64,000 nucleotides of DNA from Stenocarpella maydis (Eukaryota; Ascomycota; Sordariomycetes; Diaporthales; Diaporthaceae): positions 1-64,000 of the forward strand of contig NQMI01000055.1 in assembly GCA_002270565.1 (NCBI GenBank). Reading direction: 5' to 3'. Position 1 is the stretch's first letter; each line of letters starts with the position of its first letter. The position numbers were made by a program, and so were the translations under genes. Below, piece by piece: positions 51,720-62,361 of this stretch. The notes under the pieces were generated by a model. The model was not told the origin of the DNA and searched no databases. It saw only the letters and a list, made by a program, of their open reading frames with translations.

Positions 51720-53541
51720 TCACTGAAGCTTTTCCTCTCCACCCTCCTTGACCGGCGCCGACGCAGCCGTGGAACCGACCGTCTTCTTTTCAGGCTCTCC
51801 AATGCTCCCGCTGTCCTGGCTGCGACCGACAACCTCGTCCCGATCGTTGTGGTTCTTCCAGAAGGCCTTGTCTCCTTTGGCCAAACGTCTCATCCACGGT
51901 GGCAGGAAACCACCAGGGATCCTATATGTCCATGGTTCCTTCTCGTCCTTATTGGGAGGAACGATGCGCCCACCGCTGACCTTCTCCAGCAGCCAGACGG
52001 TCGTGTTGAGCACGATGTAGGTACACACTCCAGCAATGAGGCCGTCGGCAATGGAGTAGGTAAAGGGCATGAGCGCGATAGTGACGAACGCGGGAATGCT
52101 GTCACCCGGATAGCGCCAGTTGATCTCGGTGACGGACTGGGCCATCATCGAGCCAACGAGGATCAGTACGCAGCCTGTGGCCCACGGAGGAATGGATGCG
52201 AAAATTGGAGCAAAGAAGATGGAGATGAAGAAGCAGAAGCCTGTCATCATAGCCGTGAGGCCGGTCTTGCCGCCTTCTCCGATTCCAGCACCAGACTCCA
52301 CAAAGGCGGTCACGGGCGGTGTGCCGAGGATGGCGCCGATGGAAATTGCAATTGAGTCGACCATGTAGGCAATGGTGGAGCCCTCGAAGTCCTGCGTGAC
52401 GGGGTCTATCAAGTCGGCGTACTGTGCCATGGAATACAAGGTACCGGTGCAGTCCAGGATATCGACATAGAGGAATGTGATGAGCGCCAGGCCAAACTGC
52501 CCACCATACTGTCCGATGCTCCATTCCTGCACGTTCAGGACCCTCTTAATCTCGTGGAAATCCACAACCTTCCTGAAAAAGTCGAAATTGTCGTCCCCTA
52601 TCGGTGAGTAGGGGAAATATGTAACCGGAGTGCCGCGCGGCCAGGAGATGATGGATACCAGGATGATGCCGAACAGAATGGCACCCTTCACACGGTAAAT
52701 TAACAACAGACTCGTGAGGATTCCGCCGCAGAAGATACCGATCCACATCATGGGCGACCTCATCTTTTGGTCTCCGGGGCACAGACCGGTAGCCTCATCG
52801 CGGACAGCGTCAATACAGCCGGCAAGTTCAGTTGGGGTGGACGTTGCGCCGACGACAAGGCCGATTCCCTCGGAGTACGTGAGGCCGATTATGGTAAGAA
52901 ACAGGCCAATACCGACGGACGTGGCCAGCTTGATGGAACGGGGAATAGCCCTCGCGAGCCACTGACGCATGCCAAAGAGGGCGAGGGCGAAGAATATCCA
53001 GCCCTCGACGAAAATAGCCGTAACAGCGACTTGATATGGCACAGTACCAGTGCCGTGATATCCCACAACAGTATAGGCAAAATACGCATTAAGACCCATT
53101 CCCGGGGCAAGACCAACGGGCCTACTTGACGTCAGTACGGCGAACATGCATGATATGAGGGGCAGATGAGCACCATGTGTGGATGACTCACAGGTTGGCA
53201 AACAGCCCCATGCAGAAGGACGCTATCGCAGAAATTGCAGCCGTGGCTGTGATGAGATCGCGCTTGACCTCGTTGGAGCATAGGGCGTACTCGGTGTTGT
53301 TGTTGCATATCGGGTCCTCGGCGCCGCCGTTACAGACACATGTGCCTCCGGTATCCGCGACGATACTTGAGTTGACGGCGATGATATATGCCATGGCAAA
53401 GAAGGTCGCTAGCCCGGCGCGCATCTCGGTGAGAAAGTGGGATCCGCGTCGAGTCTTCTTGTGACCGCTGCCATCGAGGCGGAACCAGCGCCCGACCGGA
53501 CTCCTGGCGACTTTCTCGTTGATACGCTGTGCCCACGCCAT
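51720..53541 (-). CDS. azgA: Purine permease, AzgA type (adenine/guanine/hypoxanthine)
   Basis: Two exons (53541-53192, 53121-51720) give 583 residues, almost the length of Aspergillus AzgA. The 70-nt intron (donor GTGAGT, acceptor AGTAG) splits a Leu codon in FANLPVGLAPGMGLNAYF. TM1 has FLTEMRAGLATFFAMAYIIA, and the N-P/G-rich TM3 motif GLAPGMGLNAYFAYTVVGYH binds substrate. TAFVESGAGIGEGGKTGLTA is the strongly conserved TM10 region. A short extracellular insertion with several cysteines (VCNGGAEDPICNNNTEYALC) occurs near residue 70. The tail after residue 530 is Lys/Glu-rich. The protein is an H+-coupled purine importer in the plasma membrane; purine type is inferred from family. Confidence 0.92.
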
Positions 53542-56223
53542 TTTGGCAAATTTGAACGTTTAGTGTTGACGTTGAACCGGATGAAGAAGTGCTCACGCAA
53601 GCAGGTCCGGACAAATTCTTCACACTGCCGGTCGATGTCTGTGGGACAGTGGCGGACTCGTGTGGAGTATGGCGTGTCGAACGAACCGCCAAGGTGCACG
53701 TTTTTTTTTTTTTTGTCTTTGGTCGTTGATTCCTTCCGACAAGACGACACTGATGGCCAGCGAGCAGGAAGGAGGCCGGTACGAGGATCTGCCAAGCAAC
53801 CTGAAAAAGGCCCCTCTCAGAAAGACAGAAATGGTCCATCCGGCGCCTCTCGAGATTTTGTATTTCGCCGAGGCGGTTTATGGTCAACTTTCCCAATCAC
53901 TGCCGGCTCCAATGAGTCTCGAGCTTGGCAATCAACGCCATGTCCGACCTTATCTCCCCTGGGTTTGGGGTATCGATGCCCATCCAGGATTGACACGCTT
54001 GTTTAGTCACGGTCCTCAAGAGGGCTTTGTCTCTGAGAGGGGATTAGCGACCTCTTATCTGGCTTGGCGAAGTGGGTTCTGCTAGGGCTAGAGTTTTTTT
54101 CAGAACGCTGAGGGCCTGAATCCTTCGGTTGTGAGAAGTGGCCAGACAGCTGCCGTCTGTCAGCAGCGGCCGCTGCTCAATTGCATTGCTACCCCCCAAC
54201 TCGGCAACGCCCAGCACCTTGCCCCAGCACACGCATGGCTTGGGTTGGACCACCTCGGATTTGGCCTTGGCCCGCTGCTGGCAGACGGTACCCGCCGTGT
54301 TGCTTCTGCGCCCACCGCCTGGGCCAGGCGACGGGCGTTGCTCAAGATAGGGCTAGGACATTGCAGAGGTCCAATCGAACAACCCGGGTCTAAGCCGGCG
54401 CATGATTCCTATTTGGCCGATCACTATGCCGATGTGTAAGCAGTCTTACACATGCGAAAGATGGAATCAGCATCGGCCCGCGGCGAGACCCTGCGTCTGC
54501 CCGGGCCCAGCAGGATGGTCGACAATGCCGGAATGCCCATCTGCGGATGGCCAAAGGCGGCTGAAGCAAATCGCCGCCTCTGCTTGGCGGACACGTGCAG
54601 CATTCGGTTGATACCGAATCGCGGGCCATGCAAACAAATCATGTAGTGTGACATGCTATGGGCTTTTGTCGACTGTATTCCACGATTCAGGCCTGGCGGG
54701 ATGACTGCGACGTGCACCGATTGGTTGTCCGGGCCGTGCGTAGCCTGAGTGTGAGCTTGAGATATCCATCTTGCATGGGAAAGCGGTTGTGGCCTGTGGA
54801 CCGCCAACGAAGGACGTCACCTTCTGTGCGACGTGTCGATGGAACCGTGCCCGACCATGTTTTGCTTTACGGTTCCGTTCGAGCTTGGTGTATGAATTCA
54901 ATAGTGAACGACACCTGGCACCTCGCAAGTTTGGCGAGGTTTCGCCAAGAGAACCGCCAAGGTGCAACGAACTGTGGTCGGTGGAGGTGCTCTGCTCGGA
55001 ACCTGAAACACTGGGATGCAGCAGACACGGGTAAGGAGACGTTACGAAGATCTCATCAGTCGTGTCATGCCGTGACGTTCATACAAGTACGACAACGAGC
55101 CCTCAAGCTGCACGAGTCCGACTTTGTCCTCCCAGACGTGCATAGGCCGCATACACCGTCGCCGCCACTGAACACAGCAAGAAGCCAAGTCCGCCTTTCT
55201 GTTGGAGGCAGTCGACAAACCCACAGACAGTATGAACTTGCCATATGCGGTATTCGCAATTCTGGTCTTCGTCGTGCCGATGTACGAGCGTTATGAACGC
55301 ACACACTATCCCAACGACCGGATCCCCACGAAATTGAAATGGACGGCCCAGATGGCGCTTGGAAGCACGACTGCGACCAACAGCCTGTGCCGAGTTATCG
55401 GAGTGTTGCGTCAGCGACGTATTGCAGGAGCAAATGGCCCAAATCCAAACGGGAAAGCCATCTCGAGCGGTTCCAACCATCACTGCTTGGTGCTGGGAGT
55501 GACCGTCGGGGGCATGGCGACGGCTTACCTGCAGGGCTCGTGGGATGAGAGTGACTGGGCGTATGTCCAGGACAAGTCAGACAGGCTTCAACTATGGACG
55601 TCGGGCGAGGGTTCGGCCGGCGCGAATATCGAACCGGCGGGAGAAGGCAGCGCCCTCAAGAGTGAACAGGATGAGATCTGATCGTTGGCTGGATACAGGG
55701 CGTTGGAGGAACACAGCCGGCTCCTCGGGTGCACATGTGGGAAAATGGTGGGTGAGAGGGTGAGAGAGAGAGACTGAGGGAGGGCTCAGGACCAAAGCCC
55801 CGCAGGTGAGATCAAGGACCTACCTAGGTAGTTTCTTGACTTTTAAACCCCATGAGTTTGTCCAGATGCCACCTGAATCACCAGAGGATAATGAAGTACT
55901 CCGTAGATAGAGGAGGGGCTATCTACATCCGCCCGTTTGTCGATTCAGGGTTGGGGTTTTCTGCCGGCCACGGTTCTTCCGTGCCCGACCGCTTGAAAAT
56001 TTGCGAGCATCTCTCCATCTGCTATACCAGAGCTCCTCTTCAACTCCGTGATCGCGTGGCTCCTCCCCTCGAACCCGTCCCAGTCGCTGGGCGCGCCCCA
56101 ACACACCAGGCAAACACAGACCGCACCTGTATGACCATAATGAAGGCGATGAGATAATTGATGCCATCTCAATAGTCCCACTTCCCTTCCCTCTTCTTTC
56201 CTTTCTCCCGTTTTCCATCCACA
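53542..56223. other. Intergenic, largely without a recognised gene
   Basis: This 2.7-kb stretch lies between two divergent genes. A T-run (53700-53714) lies about 160 bp upstream of the azgA start. Plus-strand frames at 53753-54085, 54658-55296 and 55232-55681 are open but show no family features; the last is listed separately. TACCTAGGTAG lies at 55820. Confidence 0.45.
55232..55681 (+). CDS. Hypothetical protein
   Basis: A 149-codon frame from the methionine at 55232 (open from 55202) begins with a hydrophobic stretch NLPYAVFAILVFVVPMYE that could be a signal anchor. YERTHYPNDRIPTKLKW and a second semi-hydrophobic segment CLVLGVTVGGMATAYLQG follow, then an acidic, Gly/Ala/Ser-rich tail. 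I recognise no family. Composition is compatible with coding, but there is no independent support. Confidence 0.3.
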   Translation: MNLPYAVFAILVFVVPMYERYERTHYPNDRIPTKLKWTAQMALGSTTATNSLCRVIGVLRQRRIAGANGPNPNGKAISSGSNHHCLVLGVTVGGMATAYLQGSWDESDWAYVQDKSDRLQLWTSGEGSAGANIEPAGEGSALKSEQDEI

Positions 56224-57500
56224 ATGCCTCCGCGGTTACCGCCCCAATCGCTGCTGGCCTGCTGTGCAGAGCTTTCAAGCTTCTCCGGCAGCAGCTCTGG
56301 CAGCTCGATTGCGGTCGCCTCTGCATCCCCGCTTGAGCGCGCACTCCTTTCCTCCCAGTTTCAATCTCTCCCGTCGTCATGCAGGTCCTTCTCCTCCAGC
56401 ACAAACCGCCAACGGCGCAATGCGCCGATCTCGAAGCAGCGGATGCAAGCTTGGTTCAAGAAGCACGGCAAGGACCTCAAGACCCACAAACCTGGCCAGC
56501 CAAACTATCTTGGGAACAACAGTTCGGGTGGCCCCTTGCGCCCGTTTCCCTCAAACCCCGCCTTCATCAGCCAGCCAGTACTATCCGAGGAGGCGCGTGA
56601 AATGATCTGGAACAAGGTCATGGTGAAGTGGGAGGGCGTCAAGGCCGTCTCGGCCGAGCTGGGTGTCGACCAGAGGAGGGTCGCCGCCGTGGTGAGGATG
56701 AAAGAGGTGGAAAAGGACTGGGAGGCAAAGGTATGTCGGAGCGCGCTGATTTTCTATACCCACTCCTCACTCATCCACCCCCGTTTCTGTGATGATACAC
56801 AAAAAGAAATTCGATTAGTCTTGAAGACAGCTCATAAAACACATGGTTACAAAAAAGCTTTGCGAGCCTCTCTGATAGGAACACAAAACTCCATCTTCCG
56901 ACCACAAGTTAGCTAGCTCCCCGACGCGATCGCTAATGTCACTGCGCTCGATTACAGGGTCTGAAACTGGCAAAGCCCTACTCCAGGGCCGTACTCGAGA
57001 TGGTACCCACACACAGCTACCCCGAAGACAAATCAATACAGGCCCTCGAGCCGATCAATGAGATCCACGTGCATGGGTACACGATGCAGCAGCTCTTTGT
57101 GCCGACCTCGGAATCACGGCACTTCACCCGCGAGGACGCGGCAAAGGCCTTCCACCACACCATGGTCTCGCCCGACGAGCGCGTACCGCATCGGGAGCTG
57201 GTGGAGATGGAAAGGAGGGTGAAGGACGGCATGAAGGAGAAGGAGAGCTGGGGATTGTTCAAGAAGGAGGCCAAGCAGTCCGAGGACGACCTGGATTCCA
57301 AGATCCTCTTGAGGGCAGAGAAGGAAAAGAAGAACACCACGACCGTGTCAACGGGCCGATTCGAGTTCCGTATCAAGCCCATCAGTGCTGATGACGTGGG
57401 CAAGGATGGCCGAGCCCGCGGTGGAGTTGGCTGGAGGTACGGCATTCCGTTTGAAGACCGCAAGAAGAACCAGGTCAAGATCCCCACCAAGATCGACTAG
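56224..57500 (+). CDS. MRPS35: Mitochondrial small-subunit ribosomal protein mS45 (MRPS35 family)
   Basis: Two exons (56224-56730, 56958-57500) give 349 residues. The 227-nt intron has donor GTATGT and acceptor TTACAG and is phase 0, joining DWEAK to GLKLAKPYSRAVLEM. The Ser/Arg-rich N-terminus (SFSSSTNRQRR) is a mitochondrial presequence with a likely cleavage near residue 60. RMQAWFKKHGKDLKTHKPGQ and the wing-like EEAREMIWNKVMVKWEGVKA identify the eukaryotic mitochondrial regulator/mS45 family. HTMVSPDERVPHRELVEMER and GWRYGIPFEDRKKNQVKIP complete it. The protein is part of the mitoribosomal small subunit. It is convergent with the phosphatase gene; the stops are 239 bp apart. Confidence 0.9.
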
Positions 57501-57739
57501 ATAGATCTTGTCGAAGCACTACCTGTACACCACTTTATATAAGCCCGATGGCGGACGCAGCAGGATATCCCCGCACAGTAATACCTTTGGCAGCACTGTG
57601 TATATTATGGACTGCCTAGGACGCGTCGAAACCCCACCGCAATGCGGCCTCAATCCGAGAAACGCCGGGCCTTCCAAAACAACAGTATCAATTTGTCTTA
57701 GCTTGCCGCCGCGCCCGAATCTACCATCAACACACGGTG

Positions 57740-58907
57740 CTACAACAGCAGCCTCCGGTGCTCCTCCCAGTCGACAGGCTGCTGGTCACCACCACTCTCA
57801 ACCACCAGATTCCTCCTGACCCCCTCGATCTCCTCGACAGATAGCCCGCACCGCTCCATGACAAACTTCTCGACGCCTCCGTACTCGCGCCGGATCAGCG
57901 CCAGCGTGCCCAGCATCGCCTCAGGCCGTGAGCTAACCATCCGCTCGGCAGCAGCACGGTCGCCCTTGAGCGGGCCCGACCGTGTCAGGTTGCGGATGAA
58001 CTCGTCGCGCCGGTGGCCCAGGCCCAGGTCCGTCAGCGAGTACTCGTGGGCGATGGCGTCGTCGGGCACGCCGCACAGGGACAGTACCAGCGCGCACAGG
58101 ACGCCCGTCCTGTCCTTGCCGGCCGTGCAGTGCGTCAGGATCGGTGACGGGGCACCCGAGGGCGAGGCGAGGTACCGCAGCACGGCGGCGAAGGGCTGTG
58201 CGCCGGTGGGATCGGTGCCTGTCTTGAGGATGTTGGCATAAACGTGCACGAAGCCCTGGTTTGTCCTGTCAGCACTGTCTCGGTGTGTGAGGGCGGGTCT
58301 GCCCGTGTCATCTCGTGAGGCCGAGGTGTTCAGCATTGGCCCGAGGGTCAGGGGCGAGCAGTAAGTCTGATGGTGACTCCGATGTGCGGCACGGGAAGAA
58401 CAGGGCGTGAAAAATGCTATTGCGGTGTGCCAAAGCTTGGGGTTGATTGGGACATGTTTATGGGATCCGAAGGCAAGACTGTATGAAGCATCTACCCGAA
58501 CGGCGTCACCCGGAATCCGGCGAACCCAAGCGTGTAATAGCAGCCACGATACCCCAGGCCGAGCAACTCCCAAGAAAAAGGATGAAGGCGGAAGGGGATG
58601 TATGAGCAATTCTCCTGTCGACTAACCTCACCGCCCTCTCCGCTCGAGAAGTGAGCGTACCGCCTCGCGACAGCCTCGGGGCTGTAATCCTCGTCCAGGA
58701 ACACGGGCGCAAAGACCCTCCGGGCGCCATCCCACTCCCTCGGCTTCCTGCCGTGGAGCTTGGCGTCGCGCTCGATCTCGGGCTTGGACCGCAGGTCGAA
58801 GACGTGAGTGATGCCCAGCGTGTCGCGCAGGACGGTGATGCCCTCGTCCGTCAGCATCGACGGCTCGCTGGAGCGGAAGAGGACGCCGCGGCGGATGATG
58901 TTCTGCG

Positions 58908-58987
<80 letters not shown>

Positions 58988-59079
58988 GCGGTGGGGTAGC
59001 CGCCGCAGTCGCGGAAGTTGGGCAGGCCCGGGACGTCCACAAAGGGAGGGTTGGGAAGCGGGGTGGTGGTAGCGGCCAT
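57740..59079 (-). CDS. LipA/Siw14-like tyrosine phosphatase with a Ser16-Gly9 tract
   Basis: Two exons (59079-58627, 58255-57740) give 322 residues. The 371-nt intron is long for this genome (donor GTTAGT, branch GCTGAC, acceptor ACCAG) and joins GEGGE to GFVHVYANILKTG in phase 0. The N-terminal part has PFVDVPGLPNFRDCGGYP, typical of Y_phosphatase3, and RRGVLFRSSEPSMLTDEG. The active site is ILTHCTAGKDRTG with Cys194 and Arg200. Between the two N-terminal motifs sits a homopolymer tract of 16 Ser and 9 Gly, encoded by perfect AGC and GGC repeats. Family enzymes act on phosphotyrosine, phosphoinositides or inositol pyrophosphates; substrate is open. The frame is also open to 59226; the internal start fits the family better. 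Confidence 0.88.
58912..58986. repeat. Coding trinucleotide repeat, (GCC)9(GCT)16
   Basis: On the plus strand nine GCC units are followed without interruption by sixteen GCT units. On the coding strand they read as Ser16 then Gly9 within the phosphatase gene. Perfect repeats of this length are prone to change by whole codons, so length variation between isolates is expected and would not break the frame. Confidence 0.9.
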
Positions 59080-60777
59080 GACCTTAGCCGGCGAAGCCTG
59101 GATCGGTGTTGTGTAGGAGTTGGGGTTGGTGCCGATTTTCCTAGAGGCTGCGAGGACCTCAACGTGTCTTTGGCACAGCTGGGAAAAGCGGCTATGGCCG
59201 GAAGGAGCCAAGTGCAGTAGTCGCATGTGAAGGTTCAGTGACGACCGACGGGCAACGCCTCCTACCGGCGCAGAGAGGGCGCGTGGGTGGACTCGGCTAC
59301 GCGCACCCGCAGTCTCCGGACGGGCCTTCAGAGGGGCAAACCAGGCGAGCCCAATGCAGCCACTCTGCCCTCACTTGCGGAGGGGATAATGGTGGTGAGT
59401 GAACTCCGTGGCATGCATCCCGATGTGGCTACCGAGTGATGGGCGTCCGCCGATCCCTTCGCCTCCCGCCGACCGGCCGGGGCCCAACACCCCGGCACCG
59501 GGTCCGACGGGTTAGGCTTTTTTTTTTTGCTTTTCCCCTCCCCCTTTCCCCCTTCTCTCTTCTTCTTTTCCTATCCTTGGTCACGAAAACCGGTCGATAT
59601 TGTTGCATCATGACTCACTCACGTGCAGCGGCCTGGACAAACCGTGGCATCAAGCATAAGCAGCAACCACATATATGAGGAATGTTTAGATAGTTGAGCA
59701 ATCACAGATATATGCCTTTCAAGTCGTTAGTTGACCATAGCATGCAAGAGTTGCAAGAGGGATCGACCATGGAATTACATCCATGGTAATCCAGAGACAA
59801 TAATCGGCAACGTTCCCTGGGGCTCTTTTTTTTGGGGCCACGAAAAGAAAGAAGAGAAAGAAGAGGAAGAAAAGAGAGAAAACAGAGAAATCCAAAGAAA
59901 AGAAAAAAAAGAAAAAAAAAAAAAAAAGAGAGCAAGAAAGAAGAAAAAGAGAAGAACAGAAGAAAGACAGAGGAGAAAAGAAGAAGAGAAGAAAAAAGCG
60001 CGTTTCATGAGCCAGGTACTGTACTTGCCGAACAGGCGCATGCATGCATGCATGGTATCGACGGGACATCCCCGCGTCCCCAAATTGCTTGCAGCCGTGC
60101 AGGTCACCCCACTCTCAAGGCCCCAGCTCCCCAGGCCCCTGGACTCACACCAGGCCGAGGACGAACACTCAGCCCTGTGCTTTTGCGGTCACATTCCTCG
60201 CTGACAACCAGCAGCGCAACAGCGGGGCGGCGGCGGCAGCCGTCGCGCAACAAGGCGTAATTCGGCCAACCAGCACCCCTCGCCATGTCCGAGCATGTTC
60301 GTGCAGGGACTGACTCTCCTGCCGATAGCCTGCTTTTCTCTCCCTCCGGGCGGGCAGGTTGCAGCGCAGATCGCCGCTGTGCGCGGCCGGGTTGTGGATG
60401 CCTTCACTGCGTCACGGCTTGCCGCGCCTCGGGCTTTTCCAGGAGGTTGAGAGGCACGCCGTCGGGCGGCTGAATCCGTTCCGCCCTTGTTTCCCTCATT
60501 GAAGCGGTACACTTTAACATTCCCTGGCTTTTTTTTTTTTTTTTTAGCGTCTTGTTGCCTCGTTTCTGCGTTGGCGAGGCCCCCATCTCAAGGCAGTCAT
60601 CGCCCTTCCCTCCCGTGGCCCCTCGCCTTCTACCTGTACCACAGTCTGCCTGGCGACACAGGCGGGACGGGTCAGAAGGGGTGCAATGGCTCCGTGCTTG
60701 GCCGCTCCGCCCCTGATCCAGCCTGCGTCCGGTCCATCTGGGGCCGAAAGGCTGCCTTCTGGTAATGATGATGATGA

Positions 60778-60808
<31 letters not shown>

Positions 60809-62085
60809 GGTGGTGGTGGTGTGTTCTAGTCACTCGGGGGGACATAGGCAAAGGCCTCACCGCCGTGCCTCCTGTCTATCGGTGGCGCCTGTGCGATTAG
60901 GGATCGCTTGCTTGAATCAGACTAGTATGTGCCGCAAAGGCTTTCCTTGGGAGTCCGGGCGGGATCGCAAGGAGGCTGGGGGGGCATTTACGGAACGGCA
61001 CCCGTTGAGGTCCAATGAGCTCCATTGTACTGCAAGGACCTGGCCGGACGGTTCCTCAGCACATTTGTCTCCTCCTAGCTCACGTATTGATCCGCAACAC
61101 CAACAGCCGTGGTGGAAGTGTCGCGGTCCATGACGACAGCGGTGAAGGTGAGTTGCTGCAGGGGTCGTATATTGCCCACGGAGTAGAGAGACCAGCAGGC
61201 TCGCAAAGAGTAAGCCCCAGTTGATATTGGTGGGAGAACGACATCAGTGATAAAGAATGGACGGGAACCGAGGGCTCTATTATACACAGCGATGCTTCAA
61301 GGAACTTTTGGCACTTCCGTGTGGAATTTTGCGTCACACTCCTTCTCAGACTGCATGCGATCTGGGCGGGCACAACATGCAGAATAAATGCACACGAGGT
61401 TGCATGGTACACTGGGTGTTCGATGGTGGTGCGGCGGCAGAGCTGCAGGCCATAAGCCTATTGGAGATTGGATCTCCCGGAGGCGCAGACGCACATCAGA
61501 CCTGAGACATTAGGGCAAAATTTGGGGAACAGCATGTTGTTTGGCCATCAAGGTCAAACAACAGATGGGCCACAATTATAGGCCCGAAGCATGTTGATCC
61601 AGAAGTTTATTCAGACTACCTAAACACCGCGAGGAAATAGCCCTCTTCACCATGCATGCTATCGTATAATACAAAGTGGTATCAAATTTGTGTCAGACCC
61701 CCAACGCCATGCTCCTTTTTTCTTCTCTTTTTCTTTTAATGGGATGCCGGTTGTATACAAGCTAGAGGGCGGGGAGGATAGACGGAGGATGCCTGCTGGG
61801 GAAGGGGGTGGTTGCGCAAGGAAATGTGAACCTTTTAACCACCTGGTGCACATGTCAGCCTTCAACTGACTCGGGAACCATGCGAATGTCGGGTAGCTCA
61901 CCATCCAAGACAGACAGAACATCACGTTGGTCAAAGCCAGTCTCCCGATGCGGCTCCAGCCCACGAACAAGAATTCACAAGCAACAGCGTGGCGGTAGAT
62001 GGGACGAAACCAGGTGGGAAGAGCCAGAGATGTTGATTAGAAAGGTTAGGCCGTTCGACGTTCTTTGCGAAGTCGCATCTTTTGT
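59080..62085. other. Gene-poor region with microsatellites
   Basis: A purine-rich (A/G) tract spans about 59843-59998, giving spurious Lys/Glu frames on one strand and Phe/Leu frames on the other. A GCATGCATGCATGCATG run lies near 60040. Poly-T lies at 60530-60545. (GAT)n(GTT)n(GGT)n spans 60764-60820. No credible gene is seen. Confidence 0.55.
60764..60820. repeat. Compound trinucleotide microsatellite
   Basis: GATGATGATGATGTTGTTGT continues as GTT units and then GGT units. It lies outside any recognised gene. Confidence 0.8.
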
Positions 62086-62361
62086 TCAGGACACACGGGC
62101 TTTGACCACCTGGTACTCGATACGGCAGTGTTGATCGCGGGGCCGATTACACCCGAGGCAGTGGGTGTCGTACTCCCAGTGCAAGGGCCCGAAGTGGCAC
62201 CATGCACAATACCACTTCTTCTCCTGGATATATTTGGGCCGGCGAGAAGAGCTCCCGTTATGGCCGTGGCCATGTCCGTAGCCGCCGAGGCAGACATTGT
62301 GCTTGCGGGAGCTGGCGCCGTGGGAGCAACGAGCGGAGGAGGATGGTGCATGGGAAGCCAT
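62086..62361 (-). CDS. Small RanBP2-type zinc-finger protein
   Basis: This 91-residue protein has a Ser/His/Gly-rich N-terminal half (GGYGHGHGHNGSSSRRP) and a C-terminal finger. In KKWYCAWCHFGPLHWEYDTH followed by CLGCNRPRD, four cysteines are spaced C-x2-C-x10-C-x2-C with a Trp just before the first, as in RanBP2/NZF fingers. Such fingers bind ubiquitin, single-stranded RNA or other proteins. I recall similar short W-Y-C-x2-C proteins in related fungi without known function. A single exon suffices; an intron upstream is possible. Confidence 0.55.
   Translation of the reverse strand: MASHAPSSSARCSHGASSRKHNVCLGGYGHGHGHNGSSSRRPKYIQEKKWYCAWCHFGPLHWEYDTHCLGCNRPRDQHCRIEYQVVKARVS

Noticed and set aside
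54658..55296. A 212-codon plus-strand frame upstream of mS45
   Set aside because: Composition is irregular (Arg/Cys/His/Trp-rich), as expected for chance frames in GC-rich DNA; no motif.
58651..59220. A plus-strand frame with a poly-Ala run over the phosphatase
   Set aside because: The poly-Ala comes from reading the GCC/GCT repeat in another frame; it is a shadow of the real gene.
59719..60260. Lys/Glu-rich and Phe/Leu-rich frames on the two strands
   Set aside because: Both arise from one long A/G-rich tract and are not proteins.
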